Shown one piece after another: positions 45,255-53,480 of a DNA stretch of 53,500 bases. The number at the start of each line of letters is the position of its first letter. Within the stretch, counting starts at the first letter, position 1. The notes below the pieces were generated by a model, which had not been told where the DNA came from, did not search any database, and saw nothing but the letters and a program-made list of their open reading frames with translations. The DNA is from Methylococcales bacterium (GTDB lineage Bacteria; Pseudomonadota; Gammaproteobacteria; JABHGC01): positions 1-53,500 of the forward strand of contig JABHGC010000185.1 of NCBI GenBank assembly GCA_018672285.1, given 5' to 3'. A program made the position numbers and the translations under genes.

Positions 45255-47402
45255 ATGACAGTACGCCTCCATGCCGTTCCTAATAGTGTGACCGAAATTC
45301 CTCTTCAAGATGCTTCTTATGATATTTGGGACACCAAATATCGTTTGAAAACAAAACTGGGTGACCCGATTGATAAAACGATCGATGAGACCTATCAGCG
45401 AGTTGCAAAAGCGCTCGCTGCTGTAGAAGCAAAAGAAGATCAAAAAAAATATTACAATGAATTTTTATGGGCATTACGCCAAGGTGTGATTCCTGCTGGC
45501 CGCATAATCTCTAATGCTGGCGCGCAGAAGCATAAGCCTGCGACATCAACCATTAACTGCACAGTATCTGGCTCTATTGCAGACTCAATGGATGATATTT
45601 TAGAGAAAGTTCATGAAGCAGGTCTGACCTTAAAAGCCGGTTGTGGCATTGGTTATGAATTTTCTACTTTGCGACCTAAAGATGCGTATGTTTCTGGTGC
45701 AGGCGCATACACATCAGGCCCGTTGTCGTTTATGGATATCTACGACAAAATGTGCTTTACCGTCTCTTCTGCTGGTGGCCGCCGTGGCGCACAAATGGCG
45801 ACGTTTGATGTAGGTCACCCTGACGTTGTGGAGTTTGTACGGGCAAAACGAGAAGATGGTCGGTTGCGTCAGTTCAATTTGTCGTTATTGATTACAACAG
45901 AATTTATTGAAGCAGTTCAGGGTGATAAGCCTTGGAAATTATCATTTCCGATCACGCAAAAAGAGTTAGATCGGGATGAGTTAAGCTTGCAAAACCCCGA
46001 GCAAATTATCTGGCGTGACTTGCCAAATAAAGAGACTTACGTCACGAATGATGCCGGTCTTGTCGCTTGCCGCGTGTCGAAGACGATTCCTGCAAAACGT
46101 TTGTGGGATATTATTATGGCTTCAACATACGATTATGCTGAACCTGGCTTCATTCTGATTGATAAAGTCAATGAGATGAACAATAACTGGTTCTGTGAAA
46201 ATATTCGTGCCACGAATCCTTGTGGCGAACAACCGTTGCCGGCTTATGGCAGCTGTTTATTAGGTTCTATTAATTTAACTCGGTTTGTTGATAAACCTTT
46301 TACCAATGATGCTTCTTTCGATTGGAAAGAATATAGTAAAACCATTCGTGTCTTTACCCGAATGTTAGATAACGTAGTTGAAATCAACGGTTTACCGTTG
46401 CCGCAACAGCAAGAAGAGATCACCAGTAAGCGCCGCCATGGTATGGGCTTTTTAGGCTTAGGTTCTACTTTAACCATGTTGGGTCAAAGATATGGTGAGC
46501 CAAGCTCTCTTAGTTTTACGGAAAAGGTTTCTAAAGTGTTAGCGGTTGAAGGTTGGAAGGCAGGTGTTGATTTAGCGAAAGAAAAAGGCCCCGCGCCAAT
46601 TATGTCTAAAACATTTACTGTCACCGGTGAAATGTTACATAAAAGACCTGAAATGGTTGCTGATGGCTTTAAGCTCGGTGACGAGGTTCAAGGTAAAGTG
46701 CTACATGCAAAATACAGCCGTTATATGCAGCAGCTTGCAGAACATGAGCCTGAGTTAGTTGAAGAGCTGGCCTCAGTCGGCGCCCGTTTTACGCACCACA
46801 GCTCGATTGCACCAACAGGTACCATTTCATTGTCTTTAGCCAACAATGCCAGTAATGGTATTGAGCCAAGTTTCGCGCATCACTATTCTCGCAACATCAT
46901 TCGAGAGGGTAAAAAGAGTAAAGAGAAAGTCGACGTTTTTTCTTTTGAGCTTTTAGCCTACCGAGAGATGGTGAATGATCAGGCAATGCCTTTTTCTGAT
47001 GATGAAAAAAATGCATTACCAGACTACTTTATTTCAGCGGATGACATTTCGCCAAAGCAGCATGTGGATGTGCAAGCTGCCGCGCAAAAATGGATTGATT
47101 CCTCTATTTCAAAGACGGCGAACGTACCAACGGACTATCCTTATGAAGACTTTAAGGATATATATGCGTATGCTTATGCTCAAGGCCTCAAGGGTTGTAC
47201 AACTTTCCGGTTTAACCCTGAAGTGTTCCAAGGTGTGTTAGTTAAAGAAGAAGACCTTGAGAATACCACGTACCAGTTCACCTTAGATGATGGCAGTGTT
47301 GTGGAGGTTAAGGGCAATGAGGAAATTGAATATGATGGTGAAATGCATACAGCCGCCAACCTATTTGATGCCTTGAAAGAAGGTTATTACGGGAAATTTT
47401 AA
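45255..47402 (+). CDS. nrdJa: Adenosylcobalamin-dependent (class II) ribonucleotide reductase, catalytic subunit
   Basis: This enzyme reduces ribonucleotides to deoxyribonucleotides using a radical made from adenosylcobalamin, and it works with or without oxygen. The 715-residue protein has STINCTVSGS (about residues 93-102), LKAGCGIGYEFSTLRP, SAGGRRGAQMATFDVGHPDV, and NPCGEQPLPAYGSCLLGSINL in outline, which holds the thiyl-radical cysteine. SSIAPTGTISL and FRFNPEVFQG lie near the end. The cysteine-rich tail used for re-reduction is missing from this chain and lies on the next gene, as in the NrdJa/NrdJb split of Pseudomonas aeruginosa. Two NrdR-type boxes precede it. No cobalamin riboswitch is evident. 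Confidence 0.93.
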   Translation: MTVRLHAVPNSVTEIPLQDASYDIWDTKYRLKTKLGDPIDKTIDETYQRVAKALAAVEAKEDQKKYYNEFLWALRQGVIPAGRIISNAGAQKHKPATSTINCTVSGSIADSMDDILEKVHEAGLTLKAGCGIGYEFSTLRPKDAYVSGAGAYTSGPLSFMDIYDKMCFTVSSAGGRRGAQMATFDVGHPDVVEFVRAKREDGRLRQFNLSLLITTEFIEAVQGDKPWKLSFPITQKELDRDELSLQNPEQIIWRDLPNKETYVTNDAGLVACRVSKTIPAKRLWDIIMASTYDYAEPGFILIDKVNEMNNNWFCENIRATNPCGEQPLPAYGSCLLGSINLTRFVDKPFTNDASFDWKEYSKTIRVFTRMLDNVVEINGLPLPQQQEEITSKRRHGMGFLGLGSTLTMLGQRYGEPSSLSFTEKVSKVLAVEGWKAGVDLAKEKGPAPIMSKTFTVTGEMLHKRPEMVADGFKLGDEVQGKVLHAKYSRYMQQLAEHEPELVEELASVGARFTHHSSIAPTGTISLSLANNASNGIEPSFAHHYSRNIIREGKKSKEKVDVFSFELLAYREMVNDQAMPFSDDEKNALPDYFISADDISPKQHVDVQAAAQKWIDSSISKTANVPTDYPYEDFKDIYAYAYAQGLKGCTTFRFNPEVFQGVLVKEEDLENTTYQFTLDDGSVVEVKGNEEIEYDGEMHTAANLFDALKEGYYGKF

Positions 47403-48109
47403 TGGTGAGTCCAATGACACTTAAAATTGGCAAAAAAATTGTCGGCTATAAAGTCGTTAAGCCAGAATCAGAGCAGGCAGCAGAGCCTGAAGTTGCTAAA
47501 CAGCCCGATGTGGAGAGTATGCATGAAAATGTGACTCGACCTGAAATGTTGTTTGGATCAACGTATAAGATTAAAACGCCACAATCTGAGCACGCGTTAT
47601 ACGTAACCGTCAACGATATGATCTTAAATATGGGCACCGAGAATGAAGAGCGGCGCCCTTATGAAGTGTTTATTAATTCTAAAAACATGGATCATTTTCA
47701 ATGGGTCGTTGCACTGACTCGGGTTATTTCTGCTGTATTCCGGAAAGGGGGCGATGTCGTCTTTTTGGTAGAAGAGCTGAAAGGCGTGTTTGATCCAAAA
47801 GGGGGTTACTTTAAGAAGGGCGGTGTGTTTATGCCTTCTTTAGTGGCTGAAATTGGCTGTGCTATTGAGTCTCATCTTAAGTTTATTGGTATGTTGCAAG
47901 ATCCTGAAATGGATGATCATACCAAAGCGATTTTGCAAGAAAAGCGCGAAGAGTTTGAGAATAAGCAAAGTGGTAAAAAAGAAGAAACCGAAGACAAAGG
48001 GGGCTTTCCTGAGAATGCTCAGCTTTGTGCAAAGTGCCATAATAAAGCCGTCGTCATTTTAGACAATTGTATGACCTGCTTAAACTGTGGTGACTCTAAA
48101 TGTGGCTGA
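47402..48109 (+). CDS. nrdJb: Class II ribonucleotide reductase, C-terminal (TSCPD/redox tail) subunit
   Basis: The 235-residue protein supplies the part that fused class II enzymes carry at their C-terminus. A central TSCPD-type domain (LYVTVNDMIL...FINSKNMDHF) is followed by a spacer. It ends in a cysteine cluster, CAKCHNKAVVI then CMTCLNCGDSKCG, expected to bind a metal or pass electrons to the catalytic chain. The ATG at 47402 overlaps the nrdJa stop (TAATG). An in-frame ATG at 47414 is preceded by GGTGAG and gives the usual family N-terminus (MTLKIGKKIVGYKV), so it may be the true start. Either way, translation is coupled to nrdJa. Confidence 0.92.
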   Translation: MVSPMTLKIGKKIVGYKVVKPESEQAAEPEVAKQPDVESMHENVTRPEMLFGSTYKIKTPQSEHALYVTVNDMILNMGTENEERRPYEVFINSKNMDHFQWVVALTRVISAVFRKGGDVVFLVEELKGVFDPKGGYFKKGGVFMPSLVAEIGCAIESHLKFIGMLQDPEMDDHTKAILQEKREEFENKQSGKKEETEDKGGFPENAQLCAKCHNKAVVILDNCMTCLNCGDSKCG

Positions 48110-49031
48110 GCAAGGTTGCAAGGATCTTGAGGCTTCATTCTTAGGCTGCTTTTTTGGCCTAAGTTTTGGTGATGCACTGTGTGCCCCTTATGAAGGAGGG
48201 GTGCTAGAGCGACTGGTGTGGCGGCTCATAGGCACCACGCTAAAAGGCAAACGCCGTTTTACTGATGACACCCAAATGAGTTTGGATGTTGCAGAATCCT
48301 ATCTTGAATGCGGTCAAGTTGACCAATCCCATCTAGCGAATGTGTTTGCACAGCATTATCGATGGTCTCGTGGCTATGGTCCTGGGGCTGCAAAAATGCT
48401 GAAGAAAATTCGCCGTGGTGCTGCGTGGCAAAGTGTTAATTGCTCTGTTTTTCCTCAAGGTTCATTTGGTAATGGTGCAGCCATGCGGGCGCCTATTGTG
48501 GCAATGTGTTGCTATGGGCAAGCGGACACACTGTCCGATTCGATTACACACGTCTCTGAAATTACCCATGCTCACCCTTTAGCCATAGAAGGTGCTTTGC
48601 TGGTTGCTACTGTGACCACGGCAGCCTTAGAGAGTGTGAACCCTGACAAATGGTTGGATAGATTGCAGGTTGTATCTCAGTTGCCACAGTATCAAGCTAA
48701 ATTAAAGATTGCTCAGCAATGGTTGGTTGCAGGGGAACGGGTATCGCCTAAAATCGTAGTAGCACAGCTTGGTAACGGTATTGCTGCGAGTGAGTCTTGC
48801 GTGACAGCCATCTATTTGGCGGTACGTTTTCTAAATGAGCCTTATTTAACGCTGTTGGACTTTATTAAGCGATGCGGCGGTGACACCGATACCATTGCTG
48901 CGATGTCTGGGGCTGTTTGGGGGGCTTATCATGGTCTCGATGCATTAAGGACGCTTAGATTGGATGAAATAGAATCTTCGGTATTCATAAGATCTTCTGC
49001 TGAAGCGTTAGCTAGGTCTTACCACGCATAG
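48102..49031 (+). CDS. ADP-ribosylglycohydrolase family protein
   Basis: DraG-type enzymes remove ADP-ribose from modified proteins, nucleic acids or small molecules, using two metal ions. The protein has about 309 residues and most of the family motifs: GLSFGDALCAPYEG, RFTDDTQMSLD (metal ligands), GNGAAMRAP, HAHPLAIEGA and CGGDTDTIAAMSGAVWGA. GTG 48102 with GGTGA 8 bp upstream is the likeliest start; GTG 48087 is also in frame. The start lies inside the end of nrdJb, so the gene is probably translated with the reductase. A link between ADP-ribose removal and nucleotide reduction is only suggested by this overlap. Confidence 0.9.
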   Translation: MAEQGCKDLEASFLGCFFGLSFGDALCAPYEGGVLERLVWRLIGTTLKGKRRFTDDTQMSLDVAESYLECGQVDQSHLANVFAQHYRWSRGYGPGAAKMLKKIRRGAAWQSVNCSVFPQGSFGNGAAMRAPIVAMCCYGQADTLSDSITHVSEITHAHPLAIEGALLVATVTTAALESVNPDKWLDRLQVVSQLPQYQAKLKIAQQWLVAGERVSPKIVVAQLGNGIAASESCVTAIYLAVRFLNEPYLTLLDFIKRCGGDTDTIAAMSGAVWGAYHGLDALRTLRLDEIESSVFIRSSAEALARSYHA

Positions 49032-49225
49032 GGTGGTTTGTTCTTTTGTCTTATTTTGGCTTGTTTGAGTATCTCTAATCTTTGCGTGGCAGTCGCTGCC
49101 CCCCACTGAGTAATTTCATCTACGCTGCGAAAGCAGCCGAGGCACACATCCTCTTCATCCAGGCAACAATTGCGAATGCAGGGCGAAGGGATGGTTGTCT
49201 CTGTGTTTTGGGGTGGGTTAGCCAA
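49019..49225 (-). CDS. DUF1289 family cysteine-rich small protein
   Basis: The protein has 68 residues and a compact cysteine motif, PCIRNCCLDEEDVCLGCFRSVDEI, close to residues 15-37. This is the signature of DUF1289, a short family that may bind a metal or an iron-sulfur cluster; no function is established to my knowledge. It follows yceI by 3 bp on the same strand. Its end overlaps the 3' end of the convergent ADP-ribosylglycohydrolase gene by 13 bp. Confidence 0.88.
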   Translation of the reverse strand: MANPPQNTETTIPSPCIRNCCLDEEDVCLGCFRSVDEITQWGAATATQRLEILKQAKIRQKNKPPYAW

Positions 49226-49228
49226 TGT

Positions 49229-49798
49229 TTATTGGTTAAAGGTCAGAGAGAAGCTAACAGGCACGGTATAGTCAATGCTGGGGAGTTTGGCTAACGCTTT
49301 TAGTTTATCAATGCCGGCAGTTAACTTAAAAGTGTCGGCTTTGATTATCACAGGCTTATAGCTGGTGACTAATATTGTGCCCTTGCTTAATTTGCTCACC
49401 AATACGCTAGCAGGCATTGTGGCTTTTATGCCGTGTAAATTGATATCAGCTTTAATGTCGATCACTTTAGAGGTGCCGCTGGTCATGGCTGAAAGAGTGT
49501 CTGAGGCGATGGTTGCCGTTAGCGTCATCGCTGGGAATTTGGCCGTATTAAACAGGTGCTCTTGCATGCGTTCGTCACGAATAGGGATGGCGGTATCCAC
49601 CGAATTTAAATCAATGCTGAAGTTGATGTGGCCTTTCGCATCAATGTTGCCAGACAGGGATTTAAAGGTTTGTATCTCTGACACGCTGCCTTTTTTGGTG
49701 GTGACGAAATTAAGGCGCGAATTGTTGTTGTCCAAAGACCAGTCTGCGACAGCAATTTGACTGACGCAGGTAAATAAAAGTATTAACCATCTGTTCAT
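49229..49798 (-). CDS. Periplasmic YceI family protein
   Basis: The 189-residue protein has a signal peptide (MNRWLILLFTCVSQIAVA, cleaved after about residue 18). A lipocalin-like YceI barrel follows: WSLDNNNSRLNFVTTKKG, INFSIDLNSVDTAIPIRDERM, HLFNTAKFPAMTLTATI and a terminal YTVPVSFSLTF strand. YceI proteins bind isoprenoid or other long lipids in the periplasm, and some are induced by high pH. No ligand can be deduced here. It starts a two-gene unit with the DUF1289 gene and is divergent from fliL. Confidence 0.9.
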   Translation of the reverse strand: MNRWLILLFTCVSQIAVADWSLDNNNSRLNFVTTKKGSVSEIQTFKSLSGNIDAKGHINFSIDLNSVDTAIPIRDERMQEHLFNTAKFPAMTLTATIASDTLSAMTSGTSKVIDIKADINLHGIKATMPASVLVSKLSKGTILVTSYKPVIIKADTFKLTAGIDKLKALAKLPSIDYTVPVSFSLTFNQ

Positions 49799-49992
49799 GT
49801 AAAAATCCTTGTTAGTGTCTTGAAGTGAAGGTGTGCCAATGGCTTAGTGCCATTTTTATGTGTCTAATGTGATAACTATTGTGTCAAGTCTTTGGCACTA
49901 TTGCCAATACCCAACTATATATATAAGAGGGAAACTAAAAAAGTGGGATGCAGGGTATTGTTTTGTCCGTAAATTACCTACGTCACTATCCT

Positions 49993-50008
49993 TGGCATGG
50001 TGATTGCT
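49993..50008 (+). promoter_or_regulatory. Sigma-54 promoter of fliL
   Basis: TGGCATGGTGATTGCT fits the sigma-54 consensus TGGCAC-N5-TTGCW, with GG and GC at the correct spacing. Transcription would start at about 50018, next to the AGGAGA ribosome site (50020-50025) and about 12 bases before the fliL ATG. Sigma-54 control of this flagellar class is usual in Pseudomonas and Vibrio. Confidence 0.8.
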
Positions 50009-50030
50009 TGAAACCACTCAGGAGAAAACA

Positions 50031-50558
50031 ATGGCAGATGAAGATTTAGACTTAGATTTAAGTGAAGGTGATGAAGAGAGTGGTGGCAAAAAGAAGCTCA
50101 TCATTATCATTGTGGCTGCTGTTATTCTCATTGGTGGTGCCGCTGCATTTTTTTTGATGGGCGGGGAAGATACATCTACCGACCCTGATGCGGCAGAAGA
50201 ATCTACTGAAGAAGCGGTTGATGAAGGGCCTATTTCTGAGGTGCCAATTTTTGCTGAGATACAGCCTTCTTTTGTTGTTGCTTTCACTTCTAAAAGAAAA
50301 GTGCGTTACCTGCAAGTGAGTTTGTCGGTGGTGTCGAGGAAACAGAAAGTCATTGATGCGGTTAATTTCCATATGCCGGTCATTAGTAATGATGTGTCCT
50401 TATTGATTGGAATGCAGAAGTTCTCTGCGTTAAAAACGACCAAAGGCAAAAATGCCCTTAGAGCGGCGTTGCTCGCAGAAATACAGCGTGTTGTAAAAGA
50501 AAATTCAGAACTGGAAGGCATTGATAATGTCTATTACACCAGTTTTATCATGCAGTAA
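50031..50558 (+). CDS. fliL: Flagellar basal-body-associated protein FliL
   Basis: FliL is an inner-membrane protein around the stator that supports motor torque and swarming. The 175-residue protein has an acidic N-terminus (DEDLDLDLSEGDEESGG), one membrane helix after a KKK anchor (about residues 21-43), an acidic linker, and a periplasmic domain (FAEIQPSFVVAF to the end). The start at 50031 is fixed by AGGAGA just upstream. A longer frame from 50004 would begin inside the sigma-54 promoter. It is first in the fliLMNOP run. Confidence 0.95.
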   Translation: MADEDLDLDLSEGDEESGGKKKLIIIIVAAVILIGGAAAFFLMGGEDTSTDPDAAEESTEEAVDEGPISEVPIFAEIQPSFVVAFTSKRKVRYLQVSLSVVSRKQKVIDAVNFHMPVISNDVSLLIGMQKFSALKTTKGKNALRAALLAEIQRVVKENSELEGIDNVYYTSFIMQ

Positions 50559-50583
50559 AAGTTCATAGGAATAGGTTCACAGG

Positions 50584-51639
50584 ATGTCGGTTAGCGATTT
50601 ATTATCACAGAACGAAATTGATGCGTTATTACATGGCGTTGAAGGTGATGATGTAGAAACGGAGTCTGATGAAGCTCCGGAGGATGGAACTGCCTCCTCC
50701 TATGATTTTACCAGTCAAGACCGAATTGTTCGTGGTCGTCTGCCAACCCTGGAAATGATTAATGACCGGTTTGCTCGGTATTTTCGAGTGAGCCTATTTA
50801 ATATGTTGCGCCGAACAGCTGAAATTTCAGTCTCGGGTGTGCAGATGCTCAAATTTAATGAGTATGTGCACAGTCTATTTGTACCGACGAGTTTAAACCT
50901 TGTTAAAGTCCACCCGATGACCGGGACAGGGCTTTTTGTTGTTGATCCTAATTTGGTTTTTACCGTGGTGGAAAATTTTTTTGGTGGAGATGGTCGCTAC
51001 CATACCAAGATTGAAGGCCGTGAATTTACACCCACTGAGTTAAGTGTTGTTACAAAAATATTGTCCAATGCCTTTGCTGATATGAAGGAAGCTTGGAGGC
51101 CGGTATTGCAAGTTGAATTTGAGCAGGTTGGTACAGAGGTCAACCCTCAGTTCGCTAACATCGTAAGCCCAACCGAAGTGGTTGTTGTATCTACCTTTAA
51201 TATTGAGTTAGAAGGCGGTGGAGGGGATGTTCATGTCACCTTCCCATATTCTATGCTTGAGCCAATCAGAGATTTATTGGATGCAGGTGTACAAAGTGAC
51301 CGAGGGGATCAAGATGACCGTTGGGTTATTTCATTACGAGATGAAATTGAGAGTGCTGAAGTTGAAATTAAGTCATCTTTGCCCGATGTCGGGTTATCTG
51401 TTAGGCAGTTAAATGAGTTGAAGGTTGGGGATATTATTCCTATTGAATTACCTGATACCGTTATGGTTGAGTGCGAAGAAATTCCAATTTTCAAAGGGAA
51501 AATTGGTGTTTCAAGAGGGAATAGTGCACTTAAAGTAGATGCGTGGTTAACTCGCCCTGACGATCCTGCTGAATTAGCAAAAAGGCGAGCGCAAGAAGTG
51601 CAAGATGAAATTACTAATAATAATGCTAAAAAAGGATAA
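50584..51639 (+). CDS. fliM: Flagellar motor switch protein FliM
   Basis: FliM is the middle part of the C-ring and binds phosphorylated CheY to change the direction of rotation. The 351-residue protein opens with LLSQNEIDALL, the CheY-binding peptide. An acidic linker follows, then the central domain (about 45-240) with its conserved GTGLFVVDP and FFGGDGRYHTKIEGREF, and a C-terminal SpoA domain (about 265-335). Length and motifs are typical. It starts 25 bp after fliL and ends 8 bp before fliN. Confidence 0.97.
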   Translation: MSVSDLLSQNEIDALLHGVEGDDVETESDEAPEDGTASSYDFTSQDRIVRGRLPTLEMINDRFARYFRVSLFNMLRRTAEISVSGVQMLKFNEYVHSLFVPTSLNLVKVHPMTGTGLFVVDPNLVFTVVENFFGGDGRYHTKIEGREFTPTELSVVTKILSNAFADMKEAWRPVLQVEFEQVGTEVNPQFANIVSPTEVVVVSTFNIELEGGGGDVHVTFPYSMLEPIRDLLDAGVQSDRGDQDDRWVISLRDEIESAEVEIKSSLPDVGLSVRQLNELKVGDIIPIELPDTVMVECEEIPIFKGKIGVSRGNSALKVDAWLTRPDDPAELAKRRAQEVQDEITNNNAKKG

Positions 51640-51647
51640 TTCAGTTA

Positions 51648-52133
51648 ATGAGTGATGATGATGATTGGGCAGACGCGTTAGCGGAACAAGCTGAATCAGA
51701 AGGCGGCGGTGGCGATGCTGACTGGGGTGATGCGTTAGCTGAACAAGCGGCTGCAGAAGGGGGGGATGGTGGAGAAGAACCTAGCTGGGATGAGGCATTG
51801 TCTGAGCAAGGTGGTGATGCGGCAGAATTTGAAAATTTTGAAGTAGAACAAGATTCCGCCGGCATTAACCCGGATATTAACTTAGAAGTATTGCTGGATG
51901 TTCCGGTGAATATTTCGATGGAAATTGGTCGGACTAAAATCAGCATTAGAAATTTACTACAACTTAATCAAGGCTCTGTAGTGGAGTTAGATCGACTTGC
52001 TGGTGAGCCGATGGATGTATTGGTTAATGGTACATTGATTGCCCACGGTGAGGTTGTGGTAGTCAATGAGAAATTTGGTATTCGTTTAACGGATATTATC
52101 AGTCCGACAGAGCGGGTGAAAAAATTAAAATAA
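51648..52133 (+). CDS. fliN: Flagellar motor switch protein FliN with triplicated N-terminal motif
   Basis: FliN forms the base of the C-ring and docks the export ATPase complex. The 161-residue protein ends in a normal SpoA domain (about 80-160: LDVPVNISMEIGRTKISIRNLL, then GEVVVVNEKFGIRLTDII). Its N-terminal region repeats one acidic motif three times: WADALAEQA, WGDALAEQA and WDEALSEQG. A single copy (WAEALSEQ) occurs in E. coli FliN. The extra copies make it longer than the usual 110-140 residues. Confidence 0.96.
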   Translation: MSDDDDWADALAEQAESEGGGGDADWGDALAEQAAAEGGDGGEEPSWDEALSEQGGDAAEFENFEVEQDSAGINPDINLEVLLDVPVNISMEIGRTKISIRNLLQLNQGSVVELDRLAGEPMDVLVNGTLIAHGEVVVVNEKFGIRLTDIISPTERVKKLK

Positions 52134-52159
52134 CAGCGCAGGTCTTAGCAGTTGTAGCA

Positions 52160-52570
52160 GTGATGGGATATACATCAGCTGTTGCTGCCTCATCTGTTGT
52201 GGACTCAACTTTGGCTGAGCGGCCAGAGATGTCTACGTCAATGGAGCTGGTTAAAATGCTCTTGGCGCTCGCGGTGGTGTTGGGGCTGTTTTTTAGTGTG
52301 GTTTGGTTGATTAAGAAAGTGGGTAATATCCAAACTCAGAAAGGCAATGATATACAAATTATTTCAGCAACGGCAATTGGTGCTAAAGATCGATTGGTGT
52401 TGGTGCAAGTTGGGAGTGAGCAGTTTGTTGTTGGCGTATCTAACAGCGGTATTCAGAAAATACACACGTTATCCGTACCACTTAGTTCTGGTGAGGGCGA
52501 TGAGTTAACGCCTTCTTCAAGCTTTTTTCAAACATTAAAATCAATACAGAAACCAAAGGCATCGACATGA
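52160..52570 (+). CDS. fliO: Flagellar biosynthetic protein FliO
   Basis: FliO helps assemble the FliP ring of the flagellar export gate. The 136-residue protein has one membrane helix (about 28-50, [25 protein letters not shown]). A small cytoplasmic domain follows with the family motif [32 protein letters not shown] 52160 and ATG 52163 are the nearest normal starts. The in-frame sequence upstream ([20 protein letters not shown]) reads as a signal peptide whose first codon would be an ATT at 52124, overlapping fliN. The stop overlaps the fliP ATG. Confidence 0.88.
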   Translation: MMGYTSAVAASSVVDSTLAERPEMSTSMELVKMLLALAVVLGLFFSVVWLIKKVGNIQTQKGNDIQIISATAIGAKDRLVLVQVGSEQFVVGVSNSGIQKIHTLSVPLSSGEGDELTPSSSFFQTLKSIQKPKAST

Positions 52571-53328
52571 AAATGCTGTCTCGTTGGTGGTCTGTGTTAT
52601 TCATTTTTATGGCCTGGGGGTTAAGTAGTCAAACCGCTTTAGCGGCTGCAGGCTTTGATGCCATTCAAATTTCACCCGATGGTAAAGGCGGCGAAACCTA
52701 TTCGGTGACCTTGCAAGTGCTGATGATCATGACCTCGATCACCTTCTTGCCTTCTATTTTGATTTTAATGACATCGTTTACTCGGATTGTGATTGTATTG
52801 GCGTTATTGCGTCAGGCGATTGGTACTCAGTCCTCTCCTAATACGCAAATTATTGTGGGGTTGGCGTTATTTCTGACCTTTTTTATCATGTCACCGGTGA
52901 TTGATAAAATTTATGACAACGCTTTTGTGCCTTATAATGAAGATAAAATTAATTTTATTGAAGCGGTTAATACGGCAAAAGAACCCTTAAAAGACTTTAT
53001 GTTGACGCAAACACGAGAGGATGATTTAAAGTTGTTTGTTGAAATTTCAGGTAATGATGAACTGGAAAGTGTTGAGGATATTCCGATGACGCTGCTTATT
53101 CCTGCATTTGCCATTAGTGAGTTGAAAACAGCTTTTCAGATTGGTTTTTTGATTTTTATCCCATTCTTGATTATTGATTTGATTGTGGCCAGTGTGCTGA
53201 TGTCGATGGGAATGATGATGTTGTCCCCCCTAATTGTATCCTTGCCCTTTAAGCTCATGTTATTTGTTTTGATTGATGGTTGGGCTGTGGTGATTGGCAC
53301 GTTAGCTGCAAGCTTTGTAACAGCATAG
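52567..53328 (+). CDS. fliP: Flagellar export gate protein FliP
   Basis: FliP, with FliQ and FliR, forms the export channel at the centre of the basal body. The 253-residue protein has a signal peptide (about 1-26, ending TALA). Four membrane helices and all the family signatures follow: [49 protein letters not shown] in outline, and [26 protein letters not shown] in outline. It overlaps fliO by 4 bp (ATGA). fliQ and fliR would normally follow within a few bases. Here an IS30 element begins 35 bp after the stop. Confidence 0.97.
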   Translation: MKMLSRWWSVLFIFMAWGLSSQTALAAAGFDAIQISPDGKGGETYSVTLQVLMIMTSITFLPSILILMTSFTRIVIVLALLRQAIGTQSSPNTQIIVGLALFLTFFIMSPVIDKIYDNAFVPYNEDKINFIEAVNTAKEPLKDFMLTQTREDDLKLFVEISGNDELESVEDIPMTLLIPAFAISELKTAFQIGFLIFIPFLIIDLIVASVLMSMGMMMLSPLIVSLPFKLMLFVLIDGWAVVIGTLAASFVTA

Positions 53329-53363
53329 CTATTTAATTGTATCAGTGTGCTGTTGTATAAAGG

Positions 53364-53391
53364 CCTGAATTCGTATGATAAGTGCATGACC
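53364..53391 (+). repeat. IS30-type left terminal inverted repeat
   Basis: It begins CCTGAATTC and ends ATAAGTGCATGACC. It matches the reverse complement of 110-137 at 24 of 28 positions. It marks the left end of an IS30 element inserted downstream of fliP. The 35 bp between the fliP stop and this repeat hold no recognisable fliQ start. Confidence 0.85.
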
Positions 53392-53480
53392 TCTGGTCGT
53401 AGCTAAATAAAAACACCTATAGAGTAAAGTAAGACTCAGGTGTAAAGTAATAAGCTACCAAACACATTACAGAGGCCAAT

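Noticed and set aside
49838..49858. Hairpin AATGGC-loop-GCCATT followed by T residues
   Set aside because: It lies between divergent genes, where no transcript needs ending; the stem is only 6 bp.
49892..49907. TTGGCACTATTGCCAA read as a sigma-54 promoter
   Set aside because: The TGGC and TTGC elements are too close for the -24/-12 spacing. It is a plain inverted repeat; a good sigma-54 site lies at 49993.
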